Shown here: positions 58,535-64,000 of the stretch, piece after piece
How the letters are laid out: the number at the start of each line of letters is the position of its first letter
Numbering within the stretch: the first letter of the stretch is position 1
Assembly (NCBI GenBank): GCA_014529385.2
Contig: CM043942.1
Span: 55,180,647-55,244,646, forward strand
Direction: 5' to 3'
Source: Adiantum capillus-veneris
Lineage: Eukaryota > Streptophyta > Polypodiopsida > Polypodiales > Pteridaceae
Length of the DNA stretch: 64,000 nucleotides
Translations under genes and position numbers: made by a program
The notes under the pieces: generated by a model
The model's database searches: none
What the model saw: only the letters and a program-made list of their open reading frames with translations
What the model was told of the DNA's origin: nothing

Positions 58535-59383
58535 GTGTCAACCCAATCCCAAAAGTTTGAGCGAGGCTTTGATTGTGAGAGAGAACCCAGAAATGACACA
58601 GATGGATCAAGGGATTCTCAACATTCTACTCATTCCAGGCATAGACGTATAGAGAGAGCGAAAAGACGGACCCGGTCTCATGGATCTCAGCGAAGCCAAA
58701 AACCCACTAAGGAAAGAGAGGGCAGTAAGCGAAGTTATCGGTCAGCAAGACATAAATCAACAAAGCAAGCTGAAGAGGACACAATGACTCAGATCTAGGA
58801 TAACAAGGACTAGAAATCTGATACAGATCATTACACAAAAATAAGATCCAAAGATAGAAGGCCAGCTCACCTTCAACTTTCAAAGGAGGCAAGAAAGATG
58901 ACCCAGATGTACACATCCAAGCTTTTGAATAGTATGTTGAACTCAAGGACATAGATGAGGACGAATGGGGGGAATATTTTCCTCACACACTAAAGGAGAC
59001 AGGTAGAAAATGGTACTACCACTATCCAGCTTGCCAACTTAGATCCTACCATAAACTGCTTAAAGCTTTTCACTTGGAGTATTCAGATAATAGGGGTGAT
59101 GAGGATATAATGTGCAAATTGGATAAGATCAAGCAAGGCAAGTTGTCGGCCAGAAGCTATGTAGAAAAGATTAAGGAATTGACCAGACAATTGTAAGAGC
59201 TTCCATCATGAGAAAAGGATGCAAGCCTAGTTCCTTAATGGTTTCAAAAGCAAAAAGTTAGGGGAACAGGAGGTTCCAGCACCCACATAAGAAATTTAAT
59301 ATCTGATTCAAAGGGCATTGAAGTTGGAACAACAAGCCAAAAAGGAAAGAGCCACAAGAGAAGACAATTTGTTACCATATACA
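58535..59383 (+). pseudogene. G gag remnant
   Basis: The start is Arg/Ser/Glu-rich. Later frames give YFPHTLKETGRKWYYHYPA, LLKAFHLEYSDNRGDEDIM and KLSARSYVEKIKELTRQL, the pattern of a Retrotrans_gag domain. Several stops and frameshifts are present. The coding sequence is cut by the Copia K LTR right after KKERATREDNL. Confidence 0.78.
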
Positions 59384-59597
59384 TGTGGTAGTGATGTGTG
59401 TGAACACGTTAGGACCGCCGGGGCATTTTTTCCCTCTTTAGGGGTTTTTTTTCCCCCGTGCATTGTATATATGCCCATCACTCTAGGGCTATCTATCTTT
59501 CCATTGCACACTAAGTAACACACTCTCAGTTGTGTGCCTTGAGCTTCCTTCATTTTCTCCAAGCTGTGTGCATTTCTCTGCAACCCTAATTCCAACA
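59384..59597 (+). repeat. Copia K 5' LTR (214 bp)
   Basis: TGTGGTAGTG to AATTCCAACA. TATATATGCC near 59464 is a TATA candidate. The partner LTR is outside the window, so the left end rests on the TG end, the break in G coding and similarity to the Copia I LTR. Confidence 0.83.
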
Positions 59598-59599
59598 AT

Positions 59600-59611
59600 T
59601 GGTATTGGAGC
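59600..59611 (+). promoter_or_regulatory. Copia K primer-binding site (diverged tRNA-Met)
   Basis: TGGTATTGGAGC, two differences from the usual TGGTATCAGAGC, two bases after the LTR. Confidence 0.82.
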
Positions 59612-59956
59612 AAGTTGCATCCTCCCAGGCTTAGTCGCTAGCTGCTCCAACACATGCCTGCTCCCTTTCTCCGATTCAGTGAGGTTTGGCAAGCGTTCGT
59701 AGGTCGACAAAAATTTGGGACTGCTCAAAGAGCTTAGGTTTCTCAGATTTTTGAGTCGGGCTCATTCGGCCTCTGTTTCCACTACAGGCAGGTCTGCACA
59801 TGCAATTTCATCATTTTGTGCCATAATTTCTGTCAGTGTTGTTTTCTACAAAACAGTGTCTTACAGTCTACTACGGCTTGTGCTATATAGCACATGTTGT
59901 CCCCGCTTTGTTTCTCCTCTTTGCGGGCAATTTTCACATCAGGTGCAGCATTTACC

Positions 59957-60560
59957 ATGGCTGACAACAACAACATAGATGTGTTCAAGATGTTTGTTGT
60001 TGAGGACAGGTTGAATGGATACAATTACCCTATGTGGGCTTATATGATGCAACATGTTCTTGTGTCAAGAGGGTGTCTGGAATATTGTGCACGGCATTGA
60101 TGTTTGTCCTAGTTTTGAGGATGCAGGTGATGTTGAGGATGTGGCAGGTCTTGTTGCAAGGATTGCTGCTATTAGAGTTGTTTTGCCTACGTAGAACAAG
60201 CTCGTTGGGATGTAAAGGATGCGCAGGCTCATGCATTGATTGAGTTGTCTGTGAAGTGCACCATTATTCCTAACATTCATTCAACAAAATCTGCAAAACA
60301 GGCTTGGGATATTCTAGCAGGTCTTTATGCAAGCCGCAATGAGGCTAAAATTGCTTTGCTGCGTAAAGAGCTAGAATCAAAGATTATGCATGAGGAAGAT
60401 GATATGGACACTTTCCTTGTTGGTGTCAAGATATCAATGAGCAACTTATTTCTGCAGGTGAAGTCATTTCAGACAGTTCCCTTGTACAGACTGTTCTTGA
60501 TGCCTTACCAGACTTTTGCTAGTACATGAACCCACACGAAATCCTTAAGTTGTCAAATTT
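59957..60560 (+). pseudogene. Copia K gag
   Basis: ATG 59957 gives MADNNNIDVFKMF, then RLNGYNYPMWAYMMQHVL. One extra base near 60073 shifts the frame. VKDAQAHALIELS and AWDILAGLYASRNEAKIALL follow in another frame, with one more shift near 60430. The architecture equals that of Copia I gag (UBN2 type). Confidence 0.88.
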
Positions 60561-60781
60561 GATGCATTATGCACATTGCTGTTGCAAGAGCACTTGCACT
60601 TTCCAAAAAAACCAGGACTAGGTAGCTTGCAGTTGAACAGGCTTTTATTGCTTCTCAAAGAAAGGGTGGTAACAGCAGAGCCACTTCTTATGGTTTTGCT
60701 GCGAGTGGCAAAACTTTTGTTCCTAATGCTTCTGTTGGCAGCAATTCGTATGGAAATTCTGGTGATAAGGGCAAAAAGAAG

Positions 60782-61633
60782 ATGCGTTGCCACTATTGTA
60801 GAGCTAATAATCATTTGATCAAGCAGTGTCCTAAGTTGAAGGCTAAAGAGGCTAAGAAGAAAGAGGGTGGTTCCACTGCAAATGCTAATTCCACTACAAA
60901 TGCAGCCATTGTTGAGTCTTCTATAAAAGGAGACTGTGATGTTGATGTTGATGCAGAATGGGCTTTTAGTGCAAAGTGCACTTACAGTCCTGCTGTCCAT
61001 GATGCATGCTTGTCAGTTGCTGCAAATTCACATGTGTGGTATTTCGACAATGGTGCTACAAAGCACATTACCTCACATCGTGAATTGTTTACCTCTCTCG
61101 AGTCTATCCCTAATGGGAATTCAGTCACTTGTGCCAACAATGCCTCTCATCCGGTTCAGGGAGTTGGAAAGATTGTGCTTATTGCTGCAAATGGCAGTTC
61201 CTTCACACTTGTTGATGCACTTTATGTACCTGGGATCAAGAAGAATCTATTGTCTGTATCTGCACTTGCTAGACTTGGACTTGTAGTCAAATTTGTGGAT
61301 GACAGATGTACAGTTCATGATCTCGGTTTTGGTGATGAAATTGTTGCATCTGGCCTTTTGTGTCATGGGCTGTATAAACTCACTTTGTATGACAAGTGTG
61401 AACAAAATTTTGCAAATGCAGTTTCAGATTCAAGGGCTATTTCAGATGAAAAACTTTGGCATGCACGTTTTGGTCATCTGAATTTTGTCAGTTTGCTGCG
61501 TTTGCAGAAATCTGATATGGTTGCTTCTTTGCCGCCTCTTGAAGCACCTGTCAAACATGTTTGTGAAGGCTGTATTTTGGGTAAAATGCAACGTTCTAAG
61601 TTTCCAAAGGATGGTTCAGTTAGGGCCACATGA
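60782..61633 (+). CDS. Copia K zinc knuckle, protease and GAG-pre-integrase
   Basis: Open for 283 codons. CHYCRANNHLIKQC is the CCHC knuckle at residues 3-16. HVWYFDNGATKHITS is the protease active site, with DNG in place of DTG or DSG. LYVPGIKKNLLSVSALARLG follows, then LWHARFGHLNFVSLL and HVCEGCILGKMQRSKF of the pre-integrase. The frame ends at TGA 61631, an in-frame stop before the integrase core. Confidence 0.92.
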   Translation: MRCHYCRANNHLIKQCPKLKAKEAKKKEGGSTANANSTTNAAIVESSIKGDCDVDVDAEWAFSAKCTYSPAVHDACLSVAANSHVWYFDNGATKHITSHRELFTSLESIPNGNSVTCANNASHPVQGVGKIVLIAANGSSFTLVDALYVPGIKKNLLSVSALARLGLVVKFVDDRCTVHDLGFGDEIVASGLLCHGLYKLTLYDKCEQNFANAVSDSRAISDEKLWHARFGHLNFVSLLRLQKSDMVASLPPLEAPVKHVCEGCILGKMQRSKFPKDGSVRAT

Positions 61634-62272
61634 AGGTTGCAGCTTGTGCATAGTGATGTTTGTGGGCCCATGCAAACTCCGTCCTTGGGCAATTACCTAT
61701 ACTTCATGAATTTTATTGATGATTACTCCAGGCATGCATGGCTATTTCCGCTTAAAGCGAAGTCCTAAGTTTTTATGTGCTTCAAACAATTTCTGGCTAT
61801 GGCTGAAAATGTATTGAAATGTACTATGGGCACCCTCCGTTTCGATCGAGGGAGGGAGTATATGTCTCATGAATTTAATGCATTTTTGGCTAGTCGTGGG
61901 ATAAAACACCAATGTACAGTGCCGTATATGCCTCAGCAAAATGGTGTTGCTGAGAGGAAAAATAGGTCTCTTACGAAAATGGCAAGATGTATGGTCAAGA
62001 GTCAAGCTTTACCACATTCATTTTGGCTCGAGGCTGTCATGTGTGCCACTTATGTACTCAACAGGTGTCCTACAAAAGCGTTGCAGTCTGTGACTCCATA
62101 TGAAGCATGGCATGATAGAAAGCCATCTATTGAGCACATGCGTGTTTTTGGTTGTTTGGCTTATGGCTTAGTGCCACAAGTGCAGCGCAGAAAATTGGAT
62201 GATAAGGCTGTCAAATGTATTTTTGTTGGTTATAGAATTGAAAGCAAAGGTTACAGGTTGTATCATCCGTAA
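61634..62272 (+). CDS. Copia K integrase core
   Basis: VHSDVCGPM (first Asp), FIDDYSRHAW, a stop at 61766, then LRFDRGREYMSHEF (second Asp), PQQNGVAERKNRSL (Glu), LPHSFWLEAVMCATYVLNRC and CIFVGYRIESKGYRLYHP. All three catalytic residues are present. A TAA at 62270 separates it from the RT part. Confidence 0.92.
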
Positions 62273-62284
62273 ACAAAGCGTATT

Positions 62285-63622
62285 TTGGTTTCACGAGATG
62301 TAGTGTTTGTGGAAGATTCTGTTCAGCCCTTGCTGTCATGTACTAGAGACAGTAATGTAAGCTCACAGGACATTTATGACACTTTGTTGCCTCTTTTCAG
62401 TGGTGGAAGTTCGAATGTAAATTCCAATGAGGCAAATGTACAGCCTATGGGGGTTTTCAAAAATGTTACAAATCAGCCTATTACTGATGCAGATGTACAT
62501 GATGTACTTGATGAGGAAAGGGCTGAAAATGAGCAGGCTAGAGGTATGCCAAAATGGCTGGTGCACACTTTGTGTGATAGTAAATTGGATGCACCTTTGT
62601 CTAGTCGTACTCGTTCAGGCTCTCGCCATGCATCTTATGCATCAGATTGTTATGCTTTGGCTGTGTCTAGCTTACATGATGTTGAGGAACGGCTGTCTTC
62701 TGACGGAGCACAAAATTCAGAAAATTGGATGGCTGCCATGCAATTAGAATATGGTGCACTTATAGAAAATGACACATGGACTTTATGTGATTTGGCTCCT
62801 GGCAAAAAGGCCATTGGTACGAAGTGGGTTTACAATTTGAAACACAAGTTGGATGGTGAGATCGATCGCCATAAGGCTCGACTTGTTGCAAAGGGTTATG
62901 CACAGCAAAAATGCATAGATTATGAAGATACTTTTGCTCCCACTTGTCGTATGACTACTGTGCATTTTCTATGTGCATTGGCAGCTCATTTTGGTTGGGA
63001 TGTACATCAATCAGACATTGTTACTGCTTTCTTGAATGGTGACATATTTGAGGAAGTTTATGTAACACAGCCTCACGGTTTTGTCAAGAAAGGACAAGAG
63101 GACAAAGTGTGCAGATGTAAGAAAGCTTTGTATGGGTTGAAGCAATCTCCACGTGCTTGGTATGAGAAAGCTGACACTCATTTGATCAAACAAGGTTTTC
63201 GTAACAGTCCAACAGAAAGCACATTGTATGTAAATCATGAGGGTGATGTACTTCTCATTGTGGTTCTTTATGTAGATGATTTTCCGATCACTGGACCAAA
63301 TGAGAGACTTATTGCTGAATTGAAGGCTGAATTGAAGGCTGATTTGAATGCTACTTTCAAGATGAAAGATTTGGGGCTATTGCATCATTATTTGGGTATA
63401 GAGTTTAAGCAGTGTGATGGTGGAATTGCCTTGTGTCAGAAAAGTTACATAGAGACATTGCTATGTAAGTTTGGACTTGAGGATTGCAAACCTATTGCCA
63501 CTCCCATGGAAACAGGTTTGAAATTGAGTCTTCATGATGCTGGTGATCCTGCAGATGTCACTCTATACCAAACTATTGTTGGATGCCTCATTTATGTATG
63601 CAACACGAGACCGGATATTTAG
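62285..63622 (+). CDS. Copia K reverse transcriptase
   Basis: Open for 445 codons. The first 150 residues are the integrase-RT linker (SSRTRSGSRHASYAS). The RT starts at NWMAAMQLEYGALIENDTW; AIGTKWVYNLKHKLDGEI, RHKARLVAKGYAQQKCIDYE, TAFLNGDIFEEVYVTQPHGF and CKKALYGLKQSPRAW follow. The catalytic motif is VLYVDDFPITG, where YVDDLIITG is usual; both Asp remain. It ends TRPDI before a TAG at 63620. Confidence 0.94.
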   Translation: MVSRDVVFVEDSVQPLLSCTRDSNVSSQDIYDTLLPLFSGGSSNVNSNEANVQPMGVFKNVTNQPITDADVHDVLDEERAENEQARGMPKWLVHTLCDSKLDAPLSSRTRSGSRHASYASDCYALAVSSLHDVEERLSSDGAQNSENWMAAMQLEYGALIENDTWTLCDLAPGKKAIGTKWVYNLKHKLDGEIDRHKARLVAKGYAQQKCIDYEDTFAPTCRMTTVHFLCALAAHFGWDVHQSDIVTAFLNGDIFEEVYVTQPHGFVKKGQEDKVCRCKKALYGLKQSPRAWYEKADTHLIKQGFRNSPTESTLYVNHEGDVLLIVVLYVDDFPITGPNERLIAELKAELKADLNATFKMKDLGLLHHYLGIEFKQCDGGIALCQKSYIETLLCKFGLEDCKPIATPMETGLKLSLHDAGDPADVTLYQTIVGCLIYVCNTRPDI

Positions 63623-64000
63623 TTTGCAGTCTCACAGGTCAGCAGATTTATGCATAGCCCAGGGTCTAAGCATTGGCAGGCTGTCAAGAGGATTTTCCGC
63701 TACCTTAGTGGCACTTTACATCTTGGCTTGTTTTATCCCAAGGGGGATCATTGCCGCCAAACTTACATGCTTTTTTGGACTCAGATTGGGTTGGTTGTTT
63801 TGACACGAGAGTGTCCACAAGTGGTTTTTGTTTCATGCTTGGCAGTTCATGTATATCATGGTTGAGCAAGAAGCAACCTACTGTGGCCAATTCAAGCTGT
63901 GAGGCTGAGTACAGGGTAGTCGTCACAGCTACGGTTGAGTGTGTATGGCTCAAACGCCTTACGGCTGATTTGGGTGTTGGACAGGACATTTCCAACACTA
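63623..64000 (+). pseudogene. Copia K RNase H (runs off the window)
   Basis: After the TAG the frame reads FAVSQVSRFMHSPGSKHW and RIFRYLSGTLHLGLFYPKG. An indel near 63760 shifts to DTRVSTSGFCFMLGS, SWLSKKQPTVANSSCEAEYR and LKRLTADLGV, the Copia RNase H motifs. Confidence 0.9.

Larger units (their letters stand above)
58016..59383 (+). mobile_element. Gypsy G fragment: LTR and gag, interrupted by Copia K
   Basis: A probable LTR (58016-58441) is followed by a diverged primer site and a gag-like region full of stops. Copia K inserted at 59384; the rest of G would lie beyond the right window edge. The LTR start recurs at 25568. Confidence 0.72.
59384..64000 (+). mobile_element. Ty1/copia retrotransposon K (5' LTR to RNase H)
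   Basis: 5' LTR (59384-59597), tRNA-Met-like primer site, gag, zinc knuckle, protease, pre-integrase, integrase, RT and RNase H follow in Copia order and run to the right edge. It is broken by several frameshifts in gag and stops at 61631, 61766, 62270 and 63620. Integrase and pre-integrase sequences closely resemble those of Copia I. Confidence 0.94.

Overview
The window looks like intergenic DNA from a large, repeat-filled land-plant genome. I found no intact cellular gene. Nearly every base that can be assigned belongs to LTR retrotransposons or their fragments. The plant signals are two captured gene pieces (a DEAD-box RNA helicase and an NPK1/ANP-type MAPKKK), Tat-type Gypsy with dual RNase H, tRNA-Met and tRNA-Asp primer sites, and Copia elements. 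One Gypsy (B) has a reverse transcriptase of the Tcn1/fungal-like kind that is known in mosses, lycophytes and other seedless plants. A seedless plant is therefore my best guess, but it is not proven.

Layout. 1-2909: 5' half of a minus-strand Copia (I). 3955-15494: complete Gypsy-like element A (TSD TTGAA, tRNA-Asp primer site) with gag and protease but no RT or integrase, a W-x-P-K repeat ORF, a leader array of palindromes and a captured helicase fragment. 15504-about 24390: small non-coding element J, whose 3' LTR is split by element H (17413-24152, minus, TSD TAGCC), which carries a MAPKKK pseudogene. 25631-27458 and 45235-47224: element D (minus), which encodes a long coiled-coil protein. 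D is split by B (27459-45234, Tcn1-like Gypsy), which is split by E (33087-42574, Tat-like Gypsy, TSD ACGT), which in turn carries a MITE in its 5' LTR and a 2.0-kb insertion in its RT. 47225-55599: element C, a relative of A and D (protease, palindromes, coiled-coil ORF, 3' LTR). 55600-57996: minus-strand chromovirus F, whose LTR is of the same family as that of H. 58016-59383: Gypsy fragment G. 59384-64000: a second Copia (K) of the same family as I, inserted in G.

The most unusual signal is the A/C/D group. Its two sufficiently preserved members (A, C) go from protease straight to a basic ORF with no polymerase domain. They keep an internal polypurine tract that copies their own 3' PPT, and use the 3' end as a cargo slot: a coiled-coil protein in C and D, a helicase fragment in A. 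A and C each carry an array of perfect palindromes with a CGCG centre and element-specific arms. The left arm of the same palindrome recurs in that element's own LTR. Self-complementary CGCG hairpins in a retroelement RNA would suit a dimerisation or packaging signal; that role is inference.

Most reading frames are broken by stops and frameshifts. Open segments are given as CDS only to mark the coding domains of decayed polyproteins.
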